Shown: positions 44,646-52,740, numbered from the stretch's first letter. The stretch: DNA of 64,000 nucleotides from Actinospica sp035552695 (GCF_035552695.1 NZ_DASZKT010000230.1:1-64000), one strand, 5' to 3'. The notes: a model not told the origin generated them from the letters alone. Numbers and translations are program-made.

Positions 44646-45439
44646 ACGGCAAGGTCACCTTCATCGGCGCGGGACCCGGCGCGGCCGACCTGATCACCCT
44701 GCGCGGCGCGCGCGCGATCGCCGACGCCGACATCGTCATCTGGGCGTCCAGCCTCGTGCAGGCCGAAATCCTGGAGCACGCCCGGCCGGACGCCGTCGTC
44801 GTCGACTCGGCGGCGCTGCCGATCGAGGGCGTGCTGCCGTACTACGAGCAGGCCGCGCGGGACGGTCTGCGCGTCGCGCGGGTGCACTCCGGCGACCCGG
44901 CACTGTGGGGCGCGATCCAGGAGCAGCTGGAGCGGGCGAAGGAACTGGGCCTGGAGACCGAAGTCATCCCCGGCGTCTCGGCGTTCTCGGCCGTCGCCGC
45001 GCTGGCTCAGCGGGAGCTGACGGTGCCCGAGGTCGCCCAGTCCGTGATCCTCACCCGGCTCGAAGGCGGCAAGACGCCGATGCCGCCGAAGGAGTCGATC
45101 CGCGCCTTCGCCGAGCACGGCACCACGATGGCCGTCTTCCTGTCCGCCGCGCGCTGCGGACAGCTCGCCGCCGAACTGCTCGCCGGGGGCTACGACACGG
45201 ACACGCCGGTGATCGTCGCGTCGCGCGCGACCTGGCCGGATGAGGAGATCGTGCACTGCACGGTCGGCACGATGGCCGATACCGTCAAGGCGCGGAAGCT
45301 GTGGAAGCACACGCTGTTCCTGATCGGCCCGGCGCTCGGCTCCTCCGGCACCCGCTCGCACCTCTACCACCCCGGCCACTTCCATGAGCACCGCCGCGCG
45401 GACCCCGCGGCGCGCCGCGCGTTGCGTGCCGCTCAGTAA
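44642..45439 (+). CDS. cobM: Precorrin-4 C11-methyltransferase
   Basis: GTG 44642 overlaps the cobI stop. The 265-aa protein has the tetrapyrrole methyltransferase fold: 'VTFIGAGPGAADLITLRGARAIADADIVIWASSLV', 'VARVHSGDPALWGAIQEQ', 'VIPGVSAFSAVAALAQRELTVPEVAQSVILTRLEGGKTPMP' and 'YDTDTPVIVASRATWPDEEIVHCTVGTMAD'. The 'EGGKTPMP' and 'WASSLV' stretches are typical of CobM/CbiF. It methylates C11 of (cobalt-)precorrin-4. Spacing to cbiD is 20 bases. Confidence 0.95.
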   Translation: MNGKVTFIGAGPGAADLITLRGARAIADADIVIWASSLVQAEILEHARPDAVVVDSAALPIEGVLPYYEQAARDGLRVARVHSGDPALWGAIQEQLERAKELGLETEVIPGVSAFSAVAALAQRELTVPEVAQSVILTRLEGGKTPMPPKESIRAFAEHGTTMAVFLSAARCGQLAAELLAGGYDTDTPVIVASRATWPDEEIVHCTVGTMADTVKARKLWKHTLFLIGPALGSSGTRSHLYHPGHFHEHRRADPAARRALRAAQ

Positions 45440-45459
45440 CCGGCAGTAGGTTCCTACCC

Positions 45460-46668
45460 ATGAGCGACTTCCGCGAGCCCGACCTGCCGCGCACGATGAA
45501 GCAGCGCGCGGGCAAGGCGCTGCGCGCGGGCTGGACCACCGGGTCCTGCGCGTCGGCGGCGGCGAAGGCGGCCGCCCTGGCGCTGGCGACCGGGGATCCG
45601 CAGCAGGAGGTCGAGATCGCGCTGCCCGGCAAGGACGGGAGCTGGGCGGAGCGGGTGCGCTTCGCCGTCGACCGCTGCGAGGTCGTCTCCCCGCCGGGAC
45701 GCGCCGAGGCCGTCGTGGTCAAGGACGCGGGCGACGACCCCGACGTCACGCACGGCGCGCGCCTGACGGCGACCGTCTCGTGGCGCGAGGACCCGGGGAT
45801 CGAGCTCGACGGCGGCGTCGGCGTCGGCGTGGTGACGAAGCCGGGGCTCGGCCTCGAGGTCGGCGGGCCCGCGATCAACCCCGTGCCGCGCGCGATGATC
45901 GCCCGCGCGGTCGGCGAGGCGGTGGACCTCGAGGCACGCGGCGTACGCGTCGTCATCTCGGTGCCCGAGGGCGAGCTGATGGCGCGCAAGACGACCAATC
46001 GGCGGCTCGGGATCATCGGCGGCATCTCGATCCTGGGCACGACCGGGATCGTGCGGCCGTTCTCGACCGCCGCGTGGCGCGCGTCCGTGGAGCAGGCCGT
46101 CAGCGTGCTCGCGGCGCAGGCCGCCGAGGAGAACCGGCGTGGCGACGCGACGCTCGTGCTGTGCACGGGAGGACGGACCGAGAAGGGCGCGATGGCCCTG
46201 CTGCCGCACCTTCCCGAGGTCAGCTTCGTCGAAGTGGGCGACTTCACCGGGGCCGCGCTGCGGCGCTGCGTCGAACACGGCGTGCGCGAGGTCGTGTTCG
46301 TCGGCATGATCGGCAAGCTCACCAAGCTCGCCGCCGGCGTCCTGATGACGCACTACACCCGCTCCGCCGTGGACACCGACGTGCTCGCCGACCTGACGAC
46401 ACGCGCGTTTCCGGAAAACCCGTCATTGGCCGCTGACGTACGGTTAGCTAATACCGCACGGCACGTATTCGAACTCTGGGATACTGCCGGTGCCCTGCCG
46501 GCGTGCGCGAACGCGCTCTGCGAGCAGGTCGCGCGAGTGCTGGAGCGCTTCGCGCAGGTGGAGTGCGCCGGCGCCCTACGGGCCCGGGTGGCGCTGGTCG
46601 ACTTCACCGGAACGGTGTTGGTCGGCTCGAGTGCGCAATGGGCAGAGGGTGGGGCACGGCATGGGTGA
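45460..46668 (+). CDS. cbiD: Cobalt-precorrin-5B C1-methyltransferase CbiD
   Basis: The 402-aa protein has the CbiD features 'LRAGWTTGSCASAAAKAAALAL' near the N-terminus, 'VVVKDAGDDPDVTHGARLTATV', 'VTKPGLGLEVGGPAINPVPRAMI', 'NRRLGIIGGISILGTTGIVRPFSTAAWR' and 'TLVLCTGGRTEK'. CbiD methylates C1 in the anaerobic (cobalt-early) pathway, where the aerobic route uses CobF. Its presence with cobN is one of the mixed-pathway signs of this cluster. It starts 20 bases after cobM; the end overlaps cobL by eight bases. Confidence 0.95.
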   Translation: MSDFREPDLPRTMKQRAGKALRAGWTTGSCASAAAKAAALALATGDPQQEVEIALPGKDGSWAERVRFAVDRCEVVSPPGRAEAVVVKDAGDDPDVTHGARLTATVSWREDPGIELDGGVGVGVVTKPGLGLEVGGPAINPVPRAMIARAVGEAVDLEARGVRVVISVPEGELMARKTTNRRLGIIGGISILGTTGIVRPFSTAAWRASVEQAVSVLAAQAAEENRRGDATLVLCTGGRTEKGAMALLPHLPEVSFVEVGDFTGAALRRCVEHGVREVVFVGMIGKLTKLAAGVLMTHYTRSAVDTDVLADLTTRAFPENPSLAADVRLANTARHVFELWDTAGALPACANALCEQVARVLERFAQVECAGALRARVALVDFTGTVLVGSSAQWAEGGARHG

Positions 46669-47908
46669 ACTGACGGTCATCGGATACTCGGGCGCGGAGC
46701 TGGGGGCGGACGCGCTCGCGGAACTCGCGTCGGCGACGCTGGTCGTCGGCGGGGCGCGGCACCTCGCGGCGGTTCCGATACCCGAGGGCGCGCGCACGAT
46801 CCAGATCGGGGCGCTGGAGCCGGCGCTGGGCGCGATCGGCCGGCACGACGGGAACGCGGTGGTCGTCGCGTCGGGCGATCCGGGCTTCTTCGGCATCGTG
46901 CGGCGGTTGCGCGCCGGCGGCCTCGAGGTCGCCCGCGTCATCCCGGCGATCTCCTCGGTCGCCGCCGCGTTCTCCGCCGTCCGCCTGGACTGGGACGACG
47001 CCGCGGTGGTCTCGGCGCACGCCGGGAACTCCAGTACCAGCAGGACTTTGCGACGCGCGGTCAACGCCTGCCTCGCGCACCCGAAGGTGGCCGTGCTCAC
47101 CGGACCCCGCGCCATGCCGCGCGACCTGGCGAAGGCGCTGCTCGCGGCGGGGCTCAGGGCGGACGATCGGGTGGTGTGGATCGCCGAGCGGCTCGGCACG
47201 GACGAGGAGTGCGTGCGGTCCTACAACCTCGCCGAGGCCGCGCAGACCAAGGCGGAGGACCCGAACGTCGTGCTCTTCCTCGCCCCGATCCCGGCGCGCG
47301 AGTCGGCCGGCTGGCTGGCCGGGGCGCGGGCCGGCGGCGTGACCGCGAGCGAGGATCCGTCGGTGCCGCTGCCCGACGAGGCGTTCGAGCACCGCGACGG
47401 CCAGATCACCAAGCTGGAGACCCGCACCCTGGTCGTCTCGCTGCTCGGGCCCAAGTTCGGCCACCTGATCTGGGACCTCGGCGCGGGCTCCGGCTCGGTC
47501 GGGATCGAGTGCGCCCGCCGCGGCGCCGCGGTGCTCGCCGTCGAACGAGACTCAGAGTCCTGTGAACGCATCAGGCGTAACGCGGCTAAGCACAGTGGGA
47601 CAGGACTATATATATGTGCGGGCGACGCGGGCGACCACGCCGCCCGTCTGCCGGACCCCGACGCGGTGTTCATCGGCGGCGGCGGAATGGACGTGCTGCG
47701 TACGGTTCTCGACCGCCGTCCGCCGCGCCTCGTCGCCACCTTCGCGTCACTGGAGCGCGCAAGTACCGTGCTGCCGCATCTCGCCAGCCACGGCTACAAG
47801 GCCGACGGGATCCTCCAGCAGGCCTCGCGCTTCGCCCCGCTCCCGGACGGCTCGCACCGCCTCGCGGCGCAGAACCCGGTGTTCGTCGTGTGGGGTGAGT
47901 TGTTGTGA
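46661..47908 (+). CDS. cobL: Precorrin-6Y C5,15-methyltransferase (decarboxylating), CbiE-CbiT fusion, copy 1
   Basis: ATG 46661 lies inside the cbiD end. The 415-aa enzyme joins a CbiE domain (C5 methylation; 'TVIGYSGAELGADALAELASATLVVGGARHL', 'VVVASGDPGFFGIVRRL') to a CbiT domain (C15 methylation and decarboxylation; 'LGPKFGHLIWDLGAGSGSVGIECARRGAAVLAVERD', 'DAVFIGGGGMDVLRTVLDRR'). The usual S-x-H-G-R motif of CbiE is S-A-H-A-G here. It is one of two CobL-type genes in this region; the other is at 51337. The stop overlaps the next start (GTGA). Confidence 0.93.
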   Translation: MGELTVIGYSGAELGADALAELASATLVVGGARHLAAVPIPEGARTIQIGALEPALGAIGRHDGNAVVVASGDPGFFGIVRRLRAGGLEVARVIPAISSVAAAFSAVRLDWDDAAVVSAHAGNSSTSRTLRRAVNACLAHPKVAVLTGPRAMPRDLAKALLAAGLRADDRVVWIAERLGTDEECVRSYNLAEAAQTKAEDPNVVLFLAPIPARESAGWLAGARAGGVTASEDPSVPLPDEAFEHRDGQITKLETRTLVVSLLGPKFGHLIWDLGAGSGSVGIECARRGAAVLAVERDSESCERIRRNAAKHSGTGLYICAGDAGDHAARLPDPDAVFIGGGGMDVLRTVLDRRPPRLVATFASLERASTVLPHLASHGYKADGILQQASRFAPLPDGSHRLAAQNPVFVVWGELL

Positions 47909-49431
47909 CCCGCATCGGCTGCATCGCCGCGACCGACTCCGGTCGCGAGGCGGCGGCGTACCTCAAGGCTCTGTGGCCGGACGAGGTCGAGGTCGTCGAA
48001 CGGGACACGGTCGCGGATTCACTGCGCGCGGCGTTCCGGGACTGCGATGCGGTCGTGGCGTTCCTGGCGGCGGGTGCGACGGTGCGGATTCTGGCGCCGT
48101 CGCTGGGCCACAAGACCACGGACGCTCCGGTCGTCTGCGTCGACGAGGGACGGCGCTTCGCGGTCGCGCTGCTCGGCGGGCACTACGGCGCGAACGATCT
48201 GGCGCGTCGGGTCGCCGCGGCGATCGGCGGCGAGCCGGTGATCAGCAACGCCCGGGACGCCGACGGCATCAGGCCGCTGCCACCGTTGCCCGGCAGACGA
48301 ATCGTGGTCGGTGTCGGGGCGTCGCGCGGCGTCGGCGCCGAGGAAGTGCTGGAGACGGTCGACGCCGCGCTGGCGGACGCCGATCTGTCCGCCGCCGACG
48401 TGTCCGCGCTCGCCACCGCCGACCTCAAGGCCGACGAGCCCGGCATCGTCGAGGCCGCGAAGCTGCGCGGCTGGCCGCTGCGCTGCCATCCGGCGACGGC
48501 GCTCGCCGAGGTCGAGGTGCCGAACCCGTCCGAGATCGTCCGCGCGGCGGCCGGAACCCCGTCCGTGGCCGAAGCCGCCGCGCGCCACGCCGGGCCCGGC
48601 CGCGCGCCGGGCCGCCTGCTGGTACCCAAGAAGAAATCCGCGAGGGAGTATCCGATGGCGACCGCCGCCGTGGCCGAGCACGCTGACCAGGTACGGGGAA
48701 GGCTGGCGGTGATCGGCCTCGGACCCGGCGCCCGGGATCTGACCGCGCCGCGCGCCCTCGCCGAGCTGCGCGACGCCGAGATCGTCGTCGGCCTCGACCA
48801 ATACGTCGATCAGGTCCGCGATGTCCTTGCGCCCGACGTCCGCATCGAGGCCACCGGCCTCGGCGCCGAGGAGCAGCGGGCCCGCGGCGCCGTGGACCTC
48901 GCGCGGGCCGGGCATCGCGTGGCGCTGATCGGCTCCGGCGACGCGGGCGTGTACGCGATGGCCTCCCCGGCGCTCGACCACGCCGAGACCGCCGAGATCG
49001 ACGTGGTCTGCGTCCCCGGGATCACCGCGGCGACGGCGGCCTCGAACGTGCTCGGCGCGCCGCTCGGCCACGACCACTGCTCGATCTCGCTGTCCGATCT
49101 GCACACCCCGTGGCCCGCGATCGAACGGCGGGTGCGCGCGGCGGCCGAGGGCGACTTCGTCGTCAGCTTCTACAACCCGCGCTCGGCGAAGCGCGACTGG
49201 CAGCTGCCCAAGGCCCTCGCGATTCTCGCCGAGCACCGGCCCGCGACCACGCCGATCGGCTGGGTGCGCAACGCCGGACGGCCCGACGAATCGCATGGCC
49301 TGACCACGCTCGCCGAATTCGACCCGGCCGTCATCGACATGTACACCACCCTGATCGTCGGCTGTTCGCAGTCGCGCGTCGTCGCCGGACGCTTCGTCAC
49401 TCCGCGGGGCTACTCGTGGGCCGGCCGATGA
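47905..49431 (+). CDS. CbiG-CobJ fusion (ring-contraction and C17-methyltransferase)
   Basis: GTG 47905 overlaps the cobL stop. The 508-aa protein has a CbiG part (residues 1-240: 'IGCIAATDSGREAAAYLKALW', 'AVVAFLAAGATVRILAPSLGHKTTDAPVVCVDEGRRFAVALLGGHYGANDLARRVAAAIGG', then 'VVGVGASRGVGAEEVLETVDAAL') followed by a CobJ/CbiH methyltransferase ('LAVIGLGPGARDLTAPRALAELRDAEIVVGLDQYVDQV', 'ALIGSGDAGVYAMASPALD', 'CVPGITAATAASNVLGAPLGHDHCSISLSDLHTPW'). CbiG opens the delta-lactone and releases acetaldehyde in the anaerobic pathway, and CbiH/CobJ methylates C17 with ring contraction. The natural fusion brings both into one protein. Confidence 0.93.
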   Translation: MTRIGCIAATDSGREAAAYLKALWPDEVEVVERDTVADSLRAAFRDCDAVVAFLAAGATVRILAPSLGHKTTDAPVVCVDEGRRFAVALLGGHYGANDLARRVAAAIGGEPVISNARDADGIRPLPPLPGRRIVVGVGASRGVGAEEVLETVDAALADADLSAADVSALATADLKADEPGIVEAAKLRGWPLRCHPATALAEVEVPNPSEIVRAAAGTPSVAEAAARHAGPGRAPGRLLVPKKKSAREYPMATAAVAEHADQVRGRLAVIGLGPGARDLTAPRALAELRDAEIVVGLDQYVDQVRDVLAPDVRIEATGLGAEEQRARGAVDLARAGHRVALIGSGDAGVYAMASPALDHAETAEIDVVCVPGITAATAASNVLGAPLGHDHCSISLSDLHTPWPAIERRVRAAAEGDFVVSFYNPRSAKRDWQLPKALAILAEHRPATTPIGWVRNAGRPDESHGLTTLAEFDPAVIDMYTTLIVGCSQSRVVAGRFVTPRGYSWAGR

Positions 49432-49625
49432 CCCGCGCGGCGTCCCGCCTCATCGCCGAGATCGGCGCGTGCCAGGGCTGCGGAGCCTGTCTGCTGACCT
49501 GTCCCGAGCACGCGATCCGGCCGGACGGCGGTCGACTGCTCGTGCTGGCCGCGAAGTGCACCGGGTGCGGTCAGTGCCAGGAGGTCTGCCCGGTCGACGT
49601 CATTGAAATGAAAGCCGCACAGTGA
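49428..49625 (+). CDS. Small 2[4Fe-4S] ferredoxin, 65 aa
   Basis: ATG 49428 overlaps the CbiG-CobJ stop by four bases and its own stop overlaps cobH. Two full clusters are visible, 'CQGCGACLLTCP' and 'CTGCGQCQEVCP' (C-x2-C-x2-C-x3-C-P each), separated by an acidic/basic stretch (EHAIRPDGGRLLVLAAK). It is thus a bacterial-type 2[4Fe-4S] ferredoxin. In some bacteria the ring-contraction methyltransferase (CbiH60 of Bacillus megaterium) carries an Fe-S domain at its end; a separate ferredoxin directly after CobJ here may fill that need. Confidence 0.9.
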   Translation: MTRAASRLIAEIGACQGCGACLLTCPEHAIRPDGGRLLVLAAKCTGCGQCQEVCPVDVIEMKAAQ

Positions 49626-50236
49626 GCAGAGCAATTCACCCGATCGAGCAGGAGTCCTACGCGATCCTGCGCGGCCGACTCGCCGCCCGCCACCCGGACG
49701 ACGCGGCGCGCCCGCCGCTGGCCCGGGCCCTGCTGGAGCGCGTCGTGCACGCCAGCGCCGACCTCGAATACGCCGAAGACCTGGTGCTGCCCGCGGAATC
49801 CGTGCTCGGACGTGCGGTGGAGGCGCTGCGCGCGGACGCGCCGGTGGTCGCGGACGTGGCGATGGTCGCGGCCGGGATCACGCGGCGTCGGACGCTCTGC
49901 CACATCACCGATCCACGTTCGGTTGACCTCGCCAAGGATGCGGGTATCACGCGTTCGGCGGCGGCCCTCCGGCTCGCGGCCGAGGAAGCGGGGCCCGGCG
50001 CCGTCTATGTCATCGGGTGCGCGCCGACCGCGCTGTTCGAATTGATCGGGCACGCGGACGCGTACAAACCGCTGCTCGTCCTCGGCCTGCCGGTCGGTTT
50101 CGTCGGCGCGGTCGAGTCCAAGCAGGCGCTGCGGGAGAGCGGACTGCCCGCCGTCAGCAACATCTCCGGCAAGGGCGGATCGGCGGTCGCCGCGGCGGCG
50201 CTCAACGCACTGCTGTACTGGGAGGGGGAAGCGTGA
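49622..50236 (+). CDS. cobH: Precorrin-8X methylmutase
   Basis: GTG 49622 overlaps the ferredoxin stop. The 204-aa isomerase moves the C11 methyl to C12 to give hydrogenobyrinic acid (or cobyrinic acid in CbiC). Markers: 'IEQESYAILRGRLAARHPDD', 'VVHASADLEYAEDLVLP', 'PVVADVAMVAAGITRRR', 'VIGCAPTALFELIGHADAYKPLLVLGLPVGFVGAVESKQAL' with the catalytic His region, and 'SNISGKGGSAVAAAALNALL'. The stop overlaps the first codon of the 77-bp element (GTGA). Confidence 0.95.
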   Translation: MSRAIHPIEQESYAILRGRLAARHPDDAARPPLARALLERVVHASADLEYAEDLVLPAESVLGRAVEALRADAPVVADVAMVAAGITRRRTLCHITDPRSVDLAKDAGITRSAAALRLAAEEAGPGAVYVIGCAPTALFELIGHADAYKPLLVLGLPVGFVGAVESKQALRESGLPAVSNISGKGGSAVAAAALNALLYWEGEA

Positions 50237-50313
50237 GCGAGCTTGCGAGCGAACCATTGAACACAGGGCTTTCGCGAATGCGCTCGCCGAGCGCCAGCGA
50301 GGTGGGGGCATGA
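50233..50313 (+). repeat. 77-bp element, copy 2, with a 26-codon leader frame
   Basis: GTG 50233 overlaps the cobH stop by four bases; the 26-codon frame (SELASE, LNT, PSASEVGA motifs) ends in TGA overlapping the cbiX ATG at 50310 by four bases. The frame is the counterpart of the one before the HAD gene (12659-12739, opposite strand). Between the two, third-position changes are mostly synonymous in the conserved parts. TGAGCG lies at both ends; removal of 77 bp would leave cobH and cbiX overlapping by GTGA, like the other junctions of this operon. Confidence 0.8.
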
Positions 50314-51326
50314 GCGCTCTGCTGATCGTCGGGCACGGCACTCGGGACAACGAGGGCGCCGACGAGTTCCGGAAGTTCGTACGCCGGGTCGAGGCGCGGG
50401 CCGTCGAGCGCGGCGCGGCCGACGCGGTGGCCGGCGGCTTCATCGAACTCTCCCCGCCGCCGCTCAAGGAGGCGGTCGCCGGTCTCGTCGAGGCGGGCCA
50501 CCGGAATCTGACGGCCGTACCGCTGATCCTGCTCGCCGCCGGACACGCGAAGGGCGACATCCCGGCGGCGCTGGCCCGCGAACGCGACCGGCACCCCGGA
50601 GTCCGGACCGAGTACGCCCGGCCGCTCGGCCCGCACCCGGTGATCCTCGACCTGCTGCGGCGGCGCCTGGCGACCCACGCGCGCGAGTTCCAGGCCGACT
50701 CCGTGCTGCTCGTCGGCCGCGGCACCACCGACCCCGACGCCAACGCGGACCTCTACCGGGCCGCGCGGCTGCTCTGGGAGACGACGCGCGACCTGGGCAT
50801 CCGTCAGGTCGAGGCGGCGTTCGTGTCCCTCGCCGAGCCCTCCGTGCCCGAGGGGCTGGACCGGCTGCGCACGCTCGGCGCCCGACGCGTGCTCGTGCTC
50901 CCGTTCTTCCTCTTCCCCGGCGTCCTGCCGACCCGCATCCACACGCAGGTCGACGCGTGGCTCGACAGGGCCGAGACGGCGGTGGCCGTGGCCGACGTCA
51001 TCGGGGACTGCGACGAACTCGCCGACCTCGTCATCGAACGCTATCTCGAGGCCGACGGCCGCGGCGGCGCACCGGCCGGCATGAACTGCGACGCCTGCGT
51101 CTACCGCATCGCGCTGCCCGGCTTCGAGGAGCGCGTCGGCCAGGAGCAGCGTCCGCACGATCACCCGGACGACCCCGCGCACCAGCACGGCCATCACCAC
51201 CGTCATCACCACGCCCCCACGCACCCGCCCCGGCACGACACCGTCGCCGCACGCCCGGAAGTCCGTTCCGTCCCGGAAACGCGGCTTTCCCGACCGGTCG
51301 GCCCGCCCCAGCCCCCCGTGGGATGA
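50310..51326 (+). CDS. cbiX: CbiX, sirohydrochlorin cobaltochelatase (long form)
   Basis: The 338-aa protein has two CbiX/CbiK half-domains. First half: 'ALLIVGHGTRDNEGADEFRKFVRRVEARA', with the active-site His in 'GHGTRD', 'VPLILLAAGHAKGDIPAAL'. Second half: 'LLVGRGTTDPDANADLYRAARLLWE' and 'VLVLPFFLFPGVLPTRI'. It inserts Co2+ into sirohydrochlorin early. A cysteine pair 'NCDACVYR' and a C-terminal tail rich in His/Asp (HDHPDDPAHQHGHHHRHHH) are appended, the latter plausible for metal handling. Overlaps the 77-bp element and starts 11 bases before cobL copy 2. Confidence 0.93.
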   Translation: MSALLIVGHGTRDNEGADEFRKFVRRVEARAVERGAADAVAGGFIELSPPPLKEAVAGLVEAGHRNLTAVPLILLAAGHAKGDIPAALARERDRHPGVRTEYARPLGPHPVILDLLRRRLATHAREFQADSVLLVGRGTTDPDANADLYRAARLLWETTRDLGIRQVEAAFVSLAEPSVPEGLDRLRTLGARRVLVLPFFLFPGVLPTRIHTQVDAWLDRAETAVAVADVIGDCDELADLVIERYLEADGRGGAPAGMNCDACVYRIALPGFEERVGQEQRPHDHPDDPAHQHGHHHRHHHAPTHPPRHDTVAARPEVRSVPETRLSRPVGPPQPPVG

Positions 51327-51336
51327 TCGGAGCGAC

Positions 51337-52725
51337 ATGGCAACTGAGCAGGAGCACGGGCCGCGCGGGGCGATTCCGGCCGCATCGTCGAGGGTGACGG
51401 TGACGGTCCTCGGCTTCGACGGCTCTCCGCTGGGCCCGGCCGCGCGCCATGCGCTGCAGCGGGCCACGCTCGTCATCGGCAGCATCCGGCACCTCGACCT
51501 GCTCCCCGTCCCGGAGACCGCGCGCCGCATCTACATGGGCGGCCTCGGCGCGGCGCTGACCAGGCTCGCGCTGCACGACGGCCCGGCGGTCGTGGTGGCC
51601 TCGGGCGACCCGGGCTACTTCGGCGTGGTGCGGGCGCTGCGCGAGCAGGGGCTCAGGGTGCGCACGATCCCGGCGGTCTCCTCCGTCGCCACCGCCTTCG
51701 GCCGGATCGGACTCGCCTGGGAGGACGCGTTCGTCGTGGCGGTCGATCCGCCGGCCGACGGCGTCGACAGCACCGAGACCCGCGGCTCCGGCAAGGTGCG
51801 CACCGGCGGCCGCGCGGCGAAGGACGGCGGCTTCGGCCACGGACCCGGTGCCACGCTGCGGGCGGCGGCGAACCTGTGCCGCGCGTACCCCAAGGTCGCC
51901 GTGATGTGCGGTGAGGGCGCGGGACCGCGCGAACTGGCCGTCGAACTGCTCGGACCGGACAAATCAGGACCCGCACGCACCCTGGTGGTCGCGCAACGGC
52001 TCGGCGAGCCCGAGGAATCCGTCGAGTGGCTCGGCCTGGACGAGGCCGCGGAACGGCACATCTGGGGCGACCCGTGCATCGTGCTCTGCCTCGACGAGGC
52101 GCAGGTGCTCGCGCCGGGCGCCTCCGGGGCCGGCCCCGTGCCGGTCGCGGGCTGGGCCGGACCGGCCGGCGGCTGGGCCGCGACCGACAACGCCTTCGTC
52201 TACCGCTCCGGACGCGTGCTGCCCGCGGAGGCGCGTGCGCTGGTGCTGGCCCGGCTCGCGCCGCGGCCCGGAACGCTGGTCTGGGACGTCGGCGCCGGCT
52301 CCGGTTCCGTCGGCATCGAATGCGCGCGGCTCGGCGCCGCCGTCGTCGCCGTCGAGCGGGACGCCGACTCCTGCGAACGGATAGACCTCAACGCGACGAT
52401 GCATCAGGTGCGGCTGCGGGTGGTGCGCGGCCAGGCCCCGGAAGCGCTGCTCGACCTGCCGCAGCCGGACGCGGTGTTCCTCGGCGGCGGCGGACCCGAC
52501 GTGGTGCGCGCCGTGACCGGGCGCGATCCGCGAATAGTGGTGGCGGCGACCACCGCGATCGACCGGGTGGCCGAGGTGAAGGCCGCGCTGCGCGGCGAGG
52601 GCCGGGAGCGGCGTCGGGTGGACGGCGTACTGTTGCAGTCCTCACGGCTCGTCTCGCTACCCGGCGACGCCCACCGCTTCGCCGCCCAGGACCCGGTGTT
52701 CGTGCTCTGGAGCGAACGCTCCTGA
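51337..52725 (+). CDS. Second CobL-type CbiE-CbiT fusion
   Basis: The 462-aa protein is a second CbiE-CbiT fusion in the same cluster. CbiE part: 'VTVLGFDGSPLGPAARHALQRATLVIGSIRHLDLLP', 'VVVASGDPGYFGVVRALREQGL', 'PAVSSVATAFGRIGLAWEDAF'. The S-x-H-G-R region is replaced by a 40-residue insert (VDPPADGVDSTETRGSGKVRTGG). CbiT part: 'LVWDVGAGSGSVGIECARLGAAVVAVERDADSCERI', 'AVFLGGGGPDVVRAV'. Copies 1 and 2 share the layout but are clearly diverged. Copy 2 may act on a different intermediate or be a duplicate undergoing change. Starts at ATG 51337, 10 bases after cbiX. Confidence 0.88.
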   Translation: MATEQEHGPRGAIPAASSRVTVTVLGFDGSPLGPAARHALQRATLVIGSIRHLDLLPVPETARRIYMGGLGAALTRLALHDGPAVVVASGDPGYFGVVRALREQGLRVRTIPAVSSVATAFGRIGLAWEDAFVVAVDPPADGVDSTETRGSGKVRTGGRAAKDGGFGHGPGATLRAAANLCRAYPKVAVMCGEGAGPRELAVELLGPDKSGPARTLVVAQRLGEPEESVEWLGLDEAAERHIWGDPCIVLCLDEAQVLAPGASGAGPVPVAGWAGPAGGWAATDNAFVYRSGRVLPAEARALVLARLAPRPGTLVWDVGAGSGSVGIECARLGAAVVAVERDADSCERIDLNATMHQVRLRVVRGQAPEALLDLPQPDAVFLGGGGPDVVRAVTGRDPRIVVAATTAIDRVAEVKAALRGEGRERRRVDGVLLQSSRLVSLPGDAHRFAAQDPVFVLWSERS

Positions 52726-52740
52726 CGCCGCTTCACGCCA

